Shown here: piece after piece, positions 37,183 to 46,182 of the stretch | How the letters are laid out: each line of letters opens with the position of its first letter | Position numbering within the stretch: position 1 is the stretch's first letter | Assembly: GCF_017315705.1 (NCBI RefSeq) | Contig: NZ_JAFLRF010000019.1 | Span: 1 to 64,000, forward strand | Length of the DNA stretch: 64,000 nucleotides | DNA from: Trinickia mobilis | GTDB taxonomy: Bacteria > Pseudomonadota > Gammaproteobacteria > Burkholderiales > Burkholderiaceae | Direction of reading: 5' to 3' | Program-made: the position numbers and the translations under genes | The notes under the pieces: model-generated | What the model saw: only the letters and a program-made list of their open reading frames with translations | Database searches by the model: none | Told to the model about the DNA's origin: nothing

Positions 37183-37575
37183 TTTCGTGCTTTTCCTAAT
37201 CGGGAAAACTCTGATTAGTTCGATTTTAGCAAAGATGAGCGAAGGCCCATCTTTGTTTAACCTGAAACCTCTCATCGCATGATAGGTTTTTGTGAGACGG
37301 TCGATATTAATATCATGCTTTGGGAATTATGCCCATTGGACTAGGCCAGCCGATCAGATTTCGAGATACTCGAAGGGGGTATAAATGCCGCCCGCGTCAT
37401 GCGTGATGCAACCTAATCAATGGATTCAAATCAGCGTTTTTATTTTTTTGCTTTTCAGTCTTTTCTTCGGTTTCTTGTTTGTGCTAATCTCCCTGCGAAA
37501 TATCCGAGGCACCACGCAGTGAAATGGCAAGCCGGCTACAGACCTGCGTCATTTATCGAAACCACAAGGGAATGT
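37183..37575. other. AT-rich intergenic region upstream of the H-NS gene
   Basis: About 390 bp, clearly more AT-rich than its neighbours (for example TTTTTATTTTTTTGCTTTTC at 37436-37455). It presumably holds the promoter of the H-NS gene and perhaps a self-binding site, since H-NS proteins prefer such DNA. No gene or hairpin terminator could be supported. Confidence 0.5.
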
Positions 37576-37875
37576 ATGTCTTCTTACAAGGAACTTCTCG
37601 CCCAACGAGAAAAGCTGGAAAAGCAGATCGAAGAGGCGAAGGCACGTGAATACGCGGAAGTGCTTAACGAGATCAAACAGAAAATGGCCGACTACGGCAT
37701 TACGCTCGCCGAACTCGGTGTAATTCGCGGCAAGCATGCAAAAGTTGGCCGTCCGCGCGCGGGCGTTGCGCCGAAATATCGCGATCCTGAAAGCGGCAGC
37801 ACCTGGTCGGGTCGCGGCAAACCTCCGAAATGGATCGCCGGCCAAGATCGCGATCGATTTCTGATTCAGAAGTAA
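37576..37875 (+). CDS. H-NS family nucleoid-associated protein
   Basis: A 99-residue DNA-binding protein. The N-terminal coiled-coil oligomerisation part runs YKELLAQREKLEKQIEEAKA. The C-terminal DNA-binding domain contains PKYRDPESGSTWSGRGKPPK, the GRGxxPKW-type AT-hook-like loop of the betaproteobacterial H-NS/BpH3 group. It binds AT-rich and foreign DNA and silences it. ATG 37576 is preceded by AAGGGA. A strong terminator follows 55 bp later. Confidence 0.94.
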   Translation: MSSYKELLAQREKLEKQIEEAKAREYAEVLNEIKQKMADYGITLAELGVIRGKHAKVGRPRAGVAPKYRDPESGSTWSGRGKPPKWIAGQDRDRFLIQK

Positions 37876-37929
37876 TTGTTGGAAACGTCCTGGCACGAGC
37901 GGCCTGCTTCACGCCGCGGCGTCCAACAC

Positions 37930-37964
37930 AAAAAACCGCGCACTTCAAAAGTGCGCGGTTTTTT
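37930..37964 (+). terminator. Rho-independent terminator after the H-NS gene
   Basis: A 16-bp stem AAAAAACCGCGCACTT / AAGTGCGCGGTTTTTT with a 3-nt loop, ending in T's on the plus strand (and A's on the left, so it may be bidirectional). Confidence 0.94.
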
Positions 37965-38173
37965 AATGTCCGCAGAAAGTCTGACTTCATCGCTTTGCGT
38001 GCGGCGCGAAACCATCGCGCGCACTCACGCCGGGCGCGCGGATATCGAAACACGAATACTTCGTGTTTGCATAAGCATATGATTTAAAACGAAAATATAG
38101 GGCTTTGCGACGACTTGTCACAGTTGCGCTGCTAGAATCCGGGCATTCAAAACCCTCTACGCTCCGGTTTCCT

Positions 38174-39373
38174 ATGTCGCAAAGTTTCGACAGTTTCCAC
38201 GCCGACACGGCAGAGAAGCAAGCAGTCGCGCGCAAGACCACGTTTGTCAGCATCGTGCTGAACCTCGTGCTGACGACGCTGCAAATCATTATCGGTGTCA
38301 TCGCTCATTCTCAAGCGCTCATCGCCGACGGCGTGCATTCGCTTGCCGATCTCGTATCGGATTTCATCGTATTAGTCGCGAATAAAGCGAGCGGTGCGAA
38401 GCCCGATGCCGATCACAATTACGGACATAACCGCTATGAGACCGTGGCGTCGCTTTTTCTGGGCGGCCTGCTGATCGCCGTCGGCGTCGGCATGCTGTGG
38501 CGCGCGGGCCAACGGCTTGCTCACCTGGACGATATTCCCGCCGTGCATGTCAGTGCGCTCGCTGTCGCGATACTCGTTCTGGTATCGAAGGAAGGGCTCT
38601 TTCGCTACATGCTGCGCGAGGCGCAGCGCGTGCGCTCGGCGCTCTTGATCGCCAACGCGTGGCACGCGCGCTCCGACGCGGCGTCGTCGCTGGTCGTGGC
38701 AATCGGCATCGTCGGCAGTCTCGCGGGGGTGCGGCTGCTCGATCCGATCGCGGCCGCGATCGTCGGTTTCATGGTGGCCCGCATGGGCTGGACCTTTGGC
38801 TGGGACGCCTTGCAGGACTTGTCGGACCGCGCGCTCGATGAAGACGCCACCGCCGACGTGCGCAAGCTGCTGATGTCGACGCCCGGCGTGCGCGACGTGC
38901 ATGAGTTGCGCACGCGCAAGATGGGCGACCTCGCACTCGTGGATGCGCATATTCTGGTCGATCCGCTGATTTCGGTGTCGGAGGGGCATTACATCGCCGA
39001 GTCAGCGCGCTCGCGCGTGCTGACCGACAAGCGCGTGCTCGATGCGCTGATCCATGTCGATCCGGAGAACGACGCGGTAAGACACCCCGCCGCGAACTTG
39101 CCGCCGCGAGAAGTGGTGATCGAGGCGCTCGATGCCGAACTGGCGAAGTGCGGCTTGCGTGCCGCCAGTCTCAATCTCCACTACCTGAGCAGCGGGCTCG
39201 ATATTGAGGTGACGTTCGCGGCGGACGCGCTCGCCGAGCACGACGCCGAGCTTGCAAGCCGCCTGGACTTGACGGATCTGGCCGCCCGGCTCGGCGCGCG
39301 CAAGATTACCGTGCAACGTTTGCTCGAAACGTCAGGCCGCTCGTCCGATCAGAAGGCGGCGCGCATCAGTTGA
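38174..39373 (+). CDS. Cation diffusion facilitator (CDF) metal exporter
   Basis: A 399-residue inner-membrane metal/proton antiporter for Zn, Fe, Mn or Co. Metal-site motifs are in helix 2 (ALIADGVHSLADLVSDFI) and helix 5 (NAWHARSDAASSLVVAIG, the HxxxD pair). The conserved DADHNYGHNRYET lies between helices. Six helices are followed by a cytoplasmic domain with a duplicated ferredoxin-like region, longer than in E. coli FieF. Metal specificity is not readable. ATG 38174 matches other family starts; the in-frame sequence upstream is not family-like. Confidence 0.92.
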   Translation: MSQSFDSFHADTAEKQAVARKTTFVSIVLNLVLTTLQIIIGVIAHSQALIADGVHSLADLVSDFIVLVANKASGAKPDADHNYGHNRYETVASLFLGGLLIAVGVGMLWRAGQRLAHLDDIPAVHVSALAVAILVLVSKEGLFRYMLREAQRVRSALLIANAWHARSDAASSLVVAIGIVGSLAGVRLLDPIAAAIVGFMVARMGWTFGWDALQDLSDRALDEDATADVRKLLMSTPGVRDVHELRTRKMGDLALVDAHILVDPLISVSEGHYIAESARSRVLTDKRVLDALIHVDPENDAVRHPAANLPPREVVIEALDAELAKCGLRAASLNLHYLSSGLDIEVTFAADALAEHDAELASRLDLTDLAARLGARKITVQRLLETSGRSSDQKAARIS

Positions 39374-39393
39374 GCGGGAACAGATTGCCGCTG

Positions 39394-39852
39394 CTAGAGC
39401 GGCAATTGCGTATCGAATTTGATCTCGCGCAGCACCACGCTGGTGCGGACCTGCGCCACGGCGGGGATCTTGAAGATGCGCTCGTGCAGGAACGAGTCGT
39501 ACGCTTTGATGTCGGGGGCGACGATTTTCAGAATGTAGTCCGCTTCCCCGGTCGTGCTGTAGCACTCGGTGACTTCCGGGCAAGTGGCGATCTCGCGCTC
39601 GAATTGTTCGACGCCGCCTTCCGTGTGTCTCATCAGATGAATATGGGCCAGCGCGCAGACATGCAGCCCCAGCTTCTCGCGATCGAGCAGTGCCGTATAG
39701 CGCTGGATCACGCCTGATTGCTCCATATCCTTGATCCGCCGCCAGCAAGGCGTGCTGGACAAGCCGACTTGATCCGATATTTCCTGCACCGATCGGCGCG
39801 CGTCGAGCTGCAGCAGGCGCAGAATTTTTTGAGAAAACGTATCGAGTGTCAC
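39394..39852 (-). CDS. Lrp/AsnC-family transcriptional regulator
   Basis: A 152-residue regulator. The N-terminal winged helix-turn-helix is LDTFSQKILRLLQLDARRSV followed by VGLSSTPCWRRIKDME. The C-terminal RAM/ligand-binding domain reads HIHLMRHTEGGVEQFEREIA and CYSTTGEADYILKIVAPDIK. The ligand is probably an amino acid, and the target could be a neighbour. I chose the GTG at 39852 because GGGAGG lies just upstream; an ATG 24 bp earlier would add eight residues. It converges with the CDF gene. Confidence 0.92.
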   Translation of the reverse strand: MTLDTFSQKILRLLQLDARRSVQEISDQVGLSSTPCWRRIKDMEQSGVIQRYTALLDREKLGLHVCALAHIHLMRHTEGGVEQFEREIATCPEVTECYSTTGEADYILKIVAPDIKAYDSFLHERIFKIPAVAQVRTSVVLREIKFDTQLPL

Positions 39853-39943
39853 GCGCGCCTCCCAGTTCGGCCGCAACTTTCCTAAATGTTAGAGGTGGCG
39901 GAAAAGAAAGGCAATGTGAGACCCCAGGAGCGAGGGAATTTCC

Positions 39944-40594
39944 CTAATTTGCCGGGTTGCTCGCGGCGTTTTGTCCTGTGTTGTCCCCAGCTGACGGGTC
40001 CGGCGAGGGCAAATTCGAGATGATGCCGAGGGCGGCTTGCTGGCTGCGCAATTCTGCCAGCATGTTGCAAAAAAGAGCGCCTTGCTCGATGGCGTCGTCG
40101 AGCGCGACGTGCGTGTGAGGATGGTCGTCGAACCAGCGCTTCGGCATGCGCGGCTTGATGCATTTGCGGTACGGCAGGTCCGTCATGGCGAACGCGAGCG
40201 TCTTGATGTCGAGCGCGGACCACGAGAACGGGCAGCGCCCCGCGAAGCGCATCATGTACCAGAACATGAACGTGAAATCGAAGCCGGCCGGCATCGCTAC
40301 GAACACCGGCTTGCCTGGCAGCGATTCAACCCATTCGACGTACGCGACCAGTGCCGTTTCCGGCTTTTGCAGATCCGCGCGGCATGCCGCCCAAGCTTCC
40401 TTCTGCGTCTTCCACCAGGCCGCTTGGATCGGATGCGCCTCCGCGCCCGGAAGCGTTTCGAGATTGGCGGAGAACGTGCCGATCAGTTGCTTGTCCGCGG
40501 TGTAGGCCGCTGACGCAAAGCTGAGCATCGAATGGGGACCGGGAATCGGGCCGTCCGCTTCGACATCGGTGCTGACGTAGATCTCGGCTGTCAT
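39944..40594 (-). CDS. DnaQ-like 3'-5' exonuclease
   Basis: A 216-residue DEDDh-fold nuclease. The acidic residues are spread as expected: [10 protein letters not shown] at the N-terminus (D and E of motif I), [12 protein letters not shown] for motif II, and [16 protein letters not shown] for motif III with its His-Asp pair. The Pro/Ser-rich tail is nonconserved. It may trim RNA or DNA ends. Its start overlaps the upstream metallo-hydrolase stop by 4 bp (ATGA), so the pair is coupled. Confidence 0.83.
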   Translation of the reverse strand: MTAEIYVSTDVEADGPIPGPHSMLSFASAAYTADKQLIGTFSANLETLPGAEAHPIQAAWWKTQKEAWAACRADLQKPETALVAYVEWVESLPGKPVFVAMPAGFDFTFMFWYMMRFAGRCPFSWSALDIKTLAFAMTDLPYRKCIKPRMPKRWFDDHPHTHVALDDAIEQGALFCNMLAELRSQQAALGIISNLPSPDPSAGDNTGQNAASNPAN

Positions 40595-41235
40595 GCGCCG
40601 ACTCCATCCGCCACGTATGGATTCGTGCGCCGCTCGGCACCGAAAGTCGACGTGGGGCCGTGGCCGGGGACGAACGTCATATCGTCGCCGAGCGGCCACA
40701 GCTTGCTGCGGATCGACGCGATCAGGTCCGCGTGGTTGCCGCGCGGAAAATCGGTGCGGCCGATCGAGCCCGCGAACAGCACGTCGCCCACAAGTGCCAG
40801 CCGGTGGACATCGCTCACGAACACGACGTGCCCCGGCGTATGGCCCGGACAGTGGTAGACGTCGAGCGTTTCGTTGCCGAACTGGACGGTATTGCCGTCT
40901 TCCAGCCAGCGATCGGGCTCGAACGCCTCCGCCTCCGGAAAGCCGAAGCGCTGGCTTTGCTGCGGCAGTTGGTCCAGCCAGAAGCGCTCGTCCCGGTGCG
41001 GTCCTTCGATCGGCACGCCGTAATGTGCCGCGAGCGTTTTCGCGCCGGCGCAGTGGTCGATGTGCCCGTGGGTGAGCAGCACCTTCTCGACGCTCACGCC
41101 TTGCCGGGCAACCGCATCCTGAATCCGCTCGAGATTGCCGCCCGGATCGACGACGGCGGCGCGGCCCGTCGCCTCGCAGACGAGCAGCGAGCTGTTTTGC
41201 TGAAACGGCGTGACGGGGATGATCGAGACTTTCAT
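40591..41235 (-). CDS. MBL-fold metallo-hydrolase (glyoxalase II-like)
   Basis: A 214-residue metallo-beta-lactamase-fold hydrolase. It has the zinc-binding motif [17 protein letters not shown] near residue 55, a third metal His in [16 protein letters not shown] and the bridging Asp in [18 protein letters not shown]. It lacks the C-terminal helical domain of true glyoxalase II, so it belongs to the short GloB-like/YcbL group, with an uncertain thioester substrate. It is the first gene of a two-gene operon with the exonuclease. Confidence 0.9.
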   Translation of the reverse strand: MKVSIIPVTPFQQNSSLLVCEATGRAAVVDPGGNLERIQDAVARQGVSVEKVLLTHGHIDHCAGAKTLAAHYGVPIEGPHRDERFWLDQLPQQSQRFGFPEAEAFEPDRWLEDGNTVQFGNETLDVYHCPGHTPGHVVFVSDVHRLALVGDVLFAGSIGRTDFPRGNHADLIASIRSKLWPLGDDMTFVPGHGPTSTFGAERRTNPYVADGVGA

Positions 41236-41389
41236 CGGCGATGCGGCAAGACGGCGAAAAGCTCGATTGTACCGGCGGCGCGAAGCCGTCGCTGGCTGGC
41301 CGAACGGACGACGGCAAATCCCGATTTTTACGCCCATAGTGAAAATCAATGATGGCTATGTAGGTTGACAGGTGCTTTGAATGTGGATT

Positions 41390-41398
41390 TGCTATAAT
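41390..41398 (+). promoter_or_regulatory. Extended -10 promoter
   Basis: TGC-TATAAT (41390-41398) is a consensus extended -10 element. A perfect TTGACA stands at 41365-41370, but its 22-nt spacing is too long for a normal -35, so the extended -10 is probably what matters. Transcription would start near 41405, about 465 bp before rlpA and directly before the hairpin cluster. Confidence 0.65.
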
Positions 41399-41404
41399 CC
41401 GCAC

Positions 41405-41650
41405 CGTTGTGCGTGGAGCACCCACGCTGCCAATTGACGATCCGGCATCGCTCGCAGGCGAATAGAGCCGGGTCGCCGTCAAGTGAAAGGCCGTCGGTTA
41501 CGACGGCACAAACCTTGCGTCGGATAGGTTATTCGATGCACACGTCTTGCCCAGCCAGGCGCCGCGCGCCTGCTACGGCCTTGCTGCCGTGACGCTGGGT
41601 GGGGCCTACGCCGCTGTTCCTGTACGTCTTGCGACGTGCATAGAACGTGC
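41405..41650 (+). ncRNA. Candidate structured RNA (sRNA or long leader of rlpA)
   Basis: Six successive hairpins follow the promoter: 41411-41427 (GCGTGG/CCACGC), 41439-41474 (GATCCGGC/GCCGGGTC), 41490-41507 (GCCGTCG/CGACGGC), 41517-41539 (GCGTCGGA/TTCGATGC), a three-way junction 41550-41599 (CCCAGC/GCTGGG enclosing GGCGC/GCGCC and ACGGC/GCCGT), and 41616-41646 (GTTC/GAAC around ACGTC/GACGT). No reading frame here has a ribosome site. It does not fit 6S RNA, tmRNA, RNase P RNA or SRP RNA by their known conserved motifs. It could regulate rlpA or be an independent RNA. Confidence 0.45.
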
Positions 41651-41871
41651 AATTTACGTTCGATGGCGGCATGTGGGGTCTGGTCAGGCTGCCGGGGACA
41701 GGTTGCGCCAGACGTGAAAGCTAACCGGGCGGAAAGCGGCGAATGGCCGCACCCGAGTGCATGTGCACGACTCGCCAAAGCGAGCGGAGCCACGTTTTGC
41801 CTCGGTCGCCCGAGCCGCAAGCTACACGAAAGATTGACGTGTTGCGGCTCGACACTGCTGAGTTACGTCTT

Positions 41872-42462
41872 ATGAAATCTCGATTGTCTCGTCTGGGGAG
41901 TCTGTTTGCCTTTTTTGCCTTGGCGGGCTGCGCGGTTCCTCATGGTCCGGCTGATCAAGCCAGCGCCTCGCCGATGCGCACGCAGGGCGCCCTGGCAAGC
42001 GCCGCATCCGCGCCCGTCGGCTACGACGCCTTGAACACGTCGACACCCGCTGCCGATTCGAAGGCGAGCCTCGCTGATGCGACGCCGCTCGAAGCAGGCC
42101 CGAATGTTTCCGATTTCCGTCAGAGCGGCCGCGCCTCGTGGTACGGCATGAAGTTCCACGGCCGCAAGACGGCGAGCGGCGAGCGCTTCGACATGAATGC
42201 GCTGACCGCCGCGCACAAGACGCTGCCGCTCGCGTCCTACGTGCGGGTGACGAACACGACCAACAACAAGTCGGTCGTCGTGAAGATCAACGATCGCGGG
42301 CCGTATGTGCGCGGGCGCATCATCGATTTGTCTTACGCCGCGGCTCGTGTGCTTGGTTTGCGCAAAGCCGGCACGGCGCAAGTGAATATCGAAGGCTTGT
42401 CGCAGCAGGAAGCGAAGTCCGAGCAGGCCCAAATGCTGGCCGACAATTCGATCAGCAAGTAA
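41872..42462 (+). CDS. rlpA: RlpA septal ring lytic transglycosylase
   Basis: RlpA is an outer-membrane lipoprotein that cleaves naked glycan strands at the septum. The 196-residue precursor has a lipoprotein signal with lipobox LAGC (FAFFALAGCAVPH). A low-complexity stretch follows, then the double-psi beta-barrel: GRASWYGMKFHGRKTASGER (with catalytic Glu), DMNALTAAHKTLPLASYVRV, and VKINDRGPYVRGRIIDLSYA. The C-terminal SPOR domain of many RlpA proteins is absent. It is preceded by an unusually long transcribed leader. Confidence 0.92.
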   Translation: MKSRLSRLGSLFAFFALAGCAVPHGPADQASASPMRTQGALASAASAPVGYDALNTSTPAADSKASLADATPLEAGPNVSDFRQSGRASWYGMKFHGRKTASGERFDMNALTAAHKTLPLASYVRVTNTTNNKSVVVKINDRGPYVRGRIIDLSYAAARVLGLRKAGTAQVNIEGLSQQEAKSEQAQMLADNSISK

Positions 42463-42536
42463 GCGTCGGATCTGACGGTGCCGTGCCGTGCTGTGCGCGG
42501 TCCGCTTCGCCGTCGCACCGAATCGATTCGAAACTC

Positions 42537-42569
42537 GAAGGGCCGCCGCGTGCGGCCCTTCAGTTTTTC
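42537..42569 (+). terminator. Rho-independent terminator between converging rlpA and rsmI
   Basis: GAAGGGCCGC / GCGGCCCTTC stem (42537-42546, 42552-42561) with a 5-nt loop and a T run on the plus strand; its right end overlaps the rsmI stop codon. Confidence 0.85.
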
Positions 42570-43432
42570 TTAAGCTCGAGCGCGCGTGCGTACAACGTGT
42601 TGCGCGACGCCCCGGTCACCGCGGCGGCCACCTTCACCGCACCGCTCACAGACAGTTCTTCGAGCAGGATATTCAGGAGTGCGTCGTGATCGCCGGCGCT
42701 TGGCTCAGCTTGCGGCGCGCCTTCGACCACCAGCACGAACTCGCCGCGCTGCCGATTGGCGTCGGCGGCGAGCCACGTTGGCCCTTCGGCCAGGGGGCAG
42801 CGGTGGAGCGCCTCATGTAACTTGGTCAACTCGCGCGCGATCAACAGGCGGCGCGCGCCGCCGAATGCATCGGCGAGCGCCTGCACGGTTTCGACGATGC
42901 GATGCGGCGCCTCGTAAAAGACCAAAGCCTGTGTGTGCCCGGCCAATTGCTGAAGCTGGGCCGCGCGCTGCTTGGCCTTCGTCGGCAGAAAGCCCAGGAA
43001 CGAGAATGTGCCGGCCCAGTCGCCGGCCACGCTGAGCGCAGTGGTCAGCGCGCTGGCGCCCGGCAGCGGAACGACGGCCAAGCCGGCTTCGCGCACGGCG
43101 TCGACGAGCCTCGCGCCGGGGTCCGAAATGCCGGGCGTGCCTGCGTCGGATACATACGCGATCCGCTCGCCGGCCCGCAGGTGTTCGATCACGCGCGCGG
43201 CCGCGGCGCGCTCGTTGTGCTCGTGCACGGCGATGAGCGGCTTGGCGATGCCGTAGCGGGCGAGCAACTGGCCGCTGTTGCGCGTGTCCTCGGCGGCGAT
43301 GCGGTCGACGGCCCCAAGCACGTGCAGGGCGCGCAGCGTGATGTCGGCGACGTTGCCGATCGGCGTTGCCACCACATACAGAGCGCCGGCCGGGTACTGC
43401 TGCCCTTGCGCGAGTTCGAGGAGATCAGTCAT
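42560..43432 (-). CDS. rsmI: 16S rRNA (cytidine1402-2'-O)-methyltransferase RsmI
   Basis: RsmI uses S-adenosylmethionine to methylate C1402 of 16S rRNA, fine-tuning decoding. The 290-residue protein has the class III (tetrapyrrole-methylase-like) fold: [20 protein letters not shown] near the start, [38 protein letters not shown] and [18 protein letters not shown]. The C-terminal helical extension is normal. It is divergent from yraN, and the two start codons share two bases. Confidence 0.96.
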   Translation of the reverse strand: MTDLLELAQGQQYPAGALYVVATPIGNVADITLRALHVLGAVDRIAAEDTRNSGQLLARYGIAKPLIAVHEHNERAAAARVIEHLRAGERIAYVSDAGTPGISDPGARLVDAVREAGLAVVPLPGASALTTALSVAGDWAGTFSFLGFLPTKAKQRAAQLQQLAGHTQALVFYEAPHRIVETVQALADAFGGARRLLIARELTKLHEALHRCPLAEGPTWLAADANRQRGEFVLVVEGAPQAEPSAGDHDALLNILLEELSVSGAVKVAAAVTGASRNTLYARALELKKN

Positions 43433-43862
43433 GAGGCAGAAAACGCGGACAAGCGGAACAAGGCCGACATTGTGCCACGCGGCGAGCGACAACTTTTCTG
43501 GGCGGGCAGGGTCGAAGAGCGTCGGAACGGCATTCGAGGCGCGTGCGCTCGAGTATTTGCGCCGGCAGCGCATGCGGCTTGTGGCCCGCAACGTGAGTTG
43601 CCGCCGCGGCGAGATCGACCTCGTGATGCGCGATCGCGATGGCGTGCTGGTGTTCGTCGAAGTGCGCGCGCGTGCGGACAAACGCTTCGGCGGCGCGGCG
43701 GCGAGCGTCGGTTGGCAGAAGCGCCGGCGCCTCGTGCATGCGGCGCAGTACTTTCTCGCGACGAGCGGCGGGGCGGTGGGCGCGTGCCGCTTCGACGTCG
43801 TCGCGTTCGATGGCCCCCGGCTCGTGTGGTTGCGGGACGCTTTTCGCGCCGACGATGTATGA
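43431..43862 (+). CDS. yraN: YraN/UPF0102 family protein
   Basis: A 143-residue member of the UPF0102 family, which has an endonuclease-like fold. Conserved residues are [20 protein letters not shown], then [29 protein letters not shown]-type Asp/Glu/Lys positions (GEIDLV and FVEVR). Function is unproven; it is a constant neighbour of rsmI and diaA. The first 30 residues are not conserved, so translation might begin further in, which would remove the overlap with the rsmI start codon. Confidence 0.88.
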   Translation: MRQKTRTSGTRPTLCHAASDNFSGRAGSKSVGTAFEARALEYLRRQRMRLVARNVSCRRGEIDLVMRDRDGVLVFVEVRARADKRFGGAAASVGWQKRRRLVHAAQYFLATSGGAVGACRFDVVAFDGPRLVWLRDAFRADDV

Positions 43863-44090
43863 ACGGTGTTTCGGCGCTTGCCGAGTGCGTTAAACTTGCG
43901 CGCTGGCGATTTGGCCGAAACGGCGCATCGCTTGCGCGCAGCGATGCCGCCCGAAGCGATGCACGGGGCGAAGCGAATTGCCGGCTGATGCACGCGGCCG
44001 TCACCAAAGGGCTCCACAATCAGCGCCGAAAGGCGCACCATGGATGCAGCAGCGAGGTTGCGCGACAACCTTGGTATTAGTCAGAGATCG

Positions 44091-44678
44091 ATGTCAGTCG
44101 AACGCATTCAACAGCACTTCCGCGACAGCGCGGCAGTCAAGCTCGAAGCACTGGAAACCCTGTCGATGCCGATCGCCGCAGCGGTCGACACGATGTTCGC
44201 CGCGCTGGCGAACGGCAACAAGATTCTTGCGTGCGGCAACGGCGGTTCTGCCGCCGACGCGCAACGCTTCGCGGCCGAGCTGATCGGCCGCTTCGAGCGC
44301 GAGCGGCCTGGCTTGCCGGCCATCGCGCTCACCACCGATTCTTCCATTCTGACGGCGCTCGGCGACGACTACGCGTTCGACGAGATCTACTCGAAGCAAG
44401 TCCGCGCGCTCGGCCACACGGGTGACGTGCTGCTCGCGTTGAGCACCACCGGGAACTCGGCCAATGTGATTGCGGCTGTCGCCGAGGCGCACGAGCGCGA
44501 GATGGTCGTGATTGCGCTGACGGGGCACGGCGGCGGAAAAATGAACGAGGCGCTGACCGATATGGATATTCATATCAGCGTGCCGTCGGAGCGCCTGGCG
44601 CGCATCCAGGAAGTGCACATGCTGACGATTCATTGTCTGTGCGACGGCATCGATGCGATGCTGCTCGGCGAAGATTGA
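44091..44678 (+). CDS. diaA: SIS-domain protein DiaA (GmhA-like)
   Basis: A 195-residue SIS (sugar isomerase) protein. In E. coli the equivalent locus encodes DiaA, a tetrameric DnaA-binding factor that promotes timely replication initiation; close relatives are phosphoheptose isomerases (GmhA). Motifs are ILACGNGGSAADAQRFAAEL, IALTTDSSILTALGDDYAFD and ALSTTGNSANVIAAV. The neighbourhood yraN-diaA-BON protein supports DiaA over GmhA. ATG 44091 matches family starts. Confidence 0.87.
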   Translation: MSVERIQQHFRDSAAVKLEALETLSMPIAAAVDTMFAALANGNKILACGNGGSAADAQRFAAELIGRFERERPGLPAIALTTDSSILTALGDDYAFDEIYSKQVRALGHTGDVLLALSTTGNSANVIAAVAEAHEREMVVIALTGHGGGKMNEALTDMDIHISVPSERLARIQEVHMLTIHCLCDGIDAMLLGED

Positions 44679-44698
44679 CCACGAAAGGGAGTGCGTTG

Positions 44699-45499
44699 AT
44701 GAGCGGAAACCGCGTCAAGAAGACGCTTGTGAGGACCACGCTCGTGGTCGGACTGACGGCGGGGCTCGCCGCAACGTTGCAGGGCTGCGTGCTGGCGCTG
44801 GCCGGCGCGGCCGGAGGCGGCGCGCTGATCGCGACCGACCGGCGCACGGTGGGCGCGCAGACCGAAGACCGCGAGATCCAGGTCAAGGCGTTGTCGCAAA
44901 TCAGCAGTTCGCTGCCCGACGAGGCGCACGTGAACGTCACCGTTTTCAACCGTCGCGTGCTGCTGACGGGCGAGGTGCCGAGCGAGCAGGACAAGCAACA
45001 GGCCGAGACGATCGTGCGCGGCATCAATAACGTCAACCGGATCATCAACGAGCTGGCGGTCCAGCCGAAGAGCTCGTTCTCGTCGCGGGCGAACGACTCG
45101 TACCTCGAAGGCCGCGTGAAGACTGCGTTGATCGCGGAGAAGGGCATTTCGGCGAACGACTTCAAGGTGGTCAGCGAGCGGGGCAACGTGTACCTCATGG
45201 GGCTTGTGACGACGGCTGAAGGCGATACCGGCGGCGATGCGGCGAGCCGCGTGCCGGGTGTCTTGCAGGTCGTGAAGGTGTTCCAGTACGTCCAGCCGCA
45301 AGAGGCGCAGGCGCTCGAAGCGTCCGCGGCGGCGGCGGCCAGCGCGCCGGGCGCGGCACAGGCGGCGGCGTCGAGCGAGCCTACGGTCGGGGCGGTGCAG
45401 TCGGCGACGATCAGCTCGCAGCCGCTCGACCAGCAGCCGCCCGCGCCGGTCACCAATTCGAATGCGGTCCACTCCGGCAATCCGAAGGCAATGCAATGA
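44699..45499 (+). CDS. BON-domain lipoprotein (DolP/YraP-like)
   Basis: A 266-residue envelope lipoprotein. The signal peptide ends in a lipobox LQGC (GLAATLQGCVLALAG). Two BON domains follow: IQVKALSQISSSLPDEAHVN to NRIINELAV, and LEGRVKTALIAEKGISANDF to VVKVFQYVQ. In E. coli DolP localises at division sites and protects outer-membrane integrity. The Ala/Ser/Gln-rich tail of about 60 residues is extra compared with E. coli. It lies 20 bp after diaA and overlaps the cytochrome gene by 4 bp. Confidence 0.9.
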   Translation: MSGNRVKKTLVRTTLVVGLTAGLAATLQGCVLALAGAAGGGALIATDRRTVGAQTEDREIQVKALSQISSSLPDEAHVNVTVFNRRVLLTGEVPSEQDKQQAETIVRGINNVNRIINELAVQPKSSFSSRANDSYLEGRVKTALIAEKGISANDFKVVSERGNVYLMGLVTTAEGDTGGDAASRVPGVLQVVKVFQYVQPQEAQALEASAAAAASAPGAAQAAASSEPTVGAVQSATISSQPLDQQPPAPVTNSNAVHSGNPKAMQ

Positions 45500-45852
45500 G
45501 TTTGGTGAGTCGGACGTTGGGTGGGGTGGTTGCGGCGGGCGTGATGGTCGTGTTTGGGGTGGCGTCTGCGCATGCCTACGCTGCCGATGCGCCGAATGGC
45601 CTCGCGATCGCAAAGAGTAATGCGTGCATGGGGTGTCATGCGGTCGATCGGAAGCTCGTCGGGCCGTCGTTTCAGCAGATCGCGGGCAAGTACCAGGGCG
45701 ACGCGCAGGCGCCCGCGAAGCTCGCGCTGAAAGTGCGCGACGGCGGCTCGGGCGTCTGGGGCGCGATTCCGATGCCGTCGCATCCGCAAATGAGCGATGC
45801 TGATATTCGCACGGTGGTTGCGTGGGTGCTGGCGGGGGCGCCGTCGAAGTGA
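45496..45852 (+). CDS. Small class I c-type cytochrome
   Basis: A 118-residue periplasmic cytochrome c551/c552-type protein. It has a Sec signal peptide (GVVAAGVMVVFGVASAHAYA), heme-binding CMGCH near residue 44 (Cys-x-x-Cys-His) and the distal Met in IPMPSHPQMSDADIR. It carries electrons to terminal oxidases or peroxidases. Its start overlaps the BON gene (ATGA), so it is the last gene of the operon. Confidence 0.92.
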   Translation: MSLVSRTLGGVVAAGVMVVFGVASAHAYAADAPNGLAIAKSNACMGCHAVDRKLVGPSFQQIAGKYQGDAQAPAKLALKVRDGGSGVWGAIPMPSHPQMSDADIRTVVAWVLAGAPSK

Positions 45853-45873
45853 CGCCTTGCGGCGGTCAGGGGC

Positions 45874-45904
45874 TTGGCAAACGGTTCGGGCGCTGTGCTA
45901 GAAT
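45874..45904 (+). promoter_or_regulatory. Promoter of the tRNA-Ala gene
   Basis: TTGGCA (45874-45879) and TAGAAT (45899-45904) with a 19-nt spacer; the -10 is of the extended type (TGC before it). Only 12 bp separate it from the tRNA. Confidence 0.65.
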
Positions 45905-45916
45905 TAGCGCTTCGTT

Positions 45917-45992
<76 letters not shown>

Positions 45993-46025
45993 TTAAGTAT
46001 TCCACGAAGTTCCACAGCATTCCGC

Positions 46026-46059
46026 AAACCCCGCGTCCCGTAAGGCTCGCGGGGTTTTT
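46026..46059 (+). terminator. Rho-independent terminator after the tRNA
   Basis: AAACCCCGCG / CGCGGGGTTT stem (46026-46035, 46048-46057) with a 12-nt loop and T run. Confidence 0.88.
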
Positions 46060-46182
46060 GTTTCCACTTCGGGATTGTGGTTTCCGTTGACAGCCGGAGG
46101 CTTTTCAGCGCAGTTTTGGGGGCATCGGCTCATTTTTAGAGCCCACCGGAAATTTAGGCCCCCACGCCACGGGAGGTGTCCC

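Noticed and set aside
37183-37575. N-terminal extension of the H-NS protein from an upstream ATG at 37420
   Set aside because: The added 52 residues are Phe-rich and unlike the family; the ATG at 37576 has a ribosome site and gives the standard length.
41405-41650. 6S RNA, tmRNA, RNase P RNA or SRP RNA as identity of the hairpin cluster
   Set aside because: Their hallmark sequences (for example AGAGGAAAGTCC of RNase P, the tag reading frame of tmRNA, GGTCAGGTCCGGAAGGAAGCAG-like SRP core) are absent.
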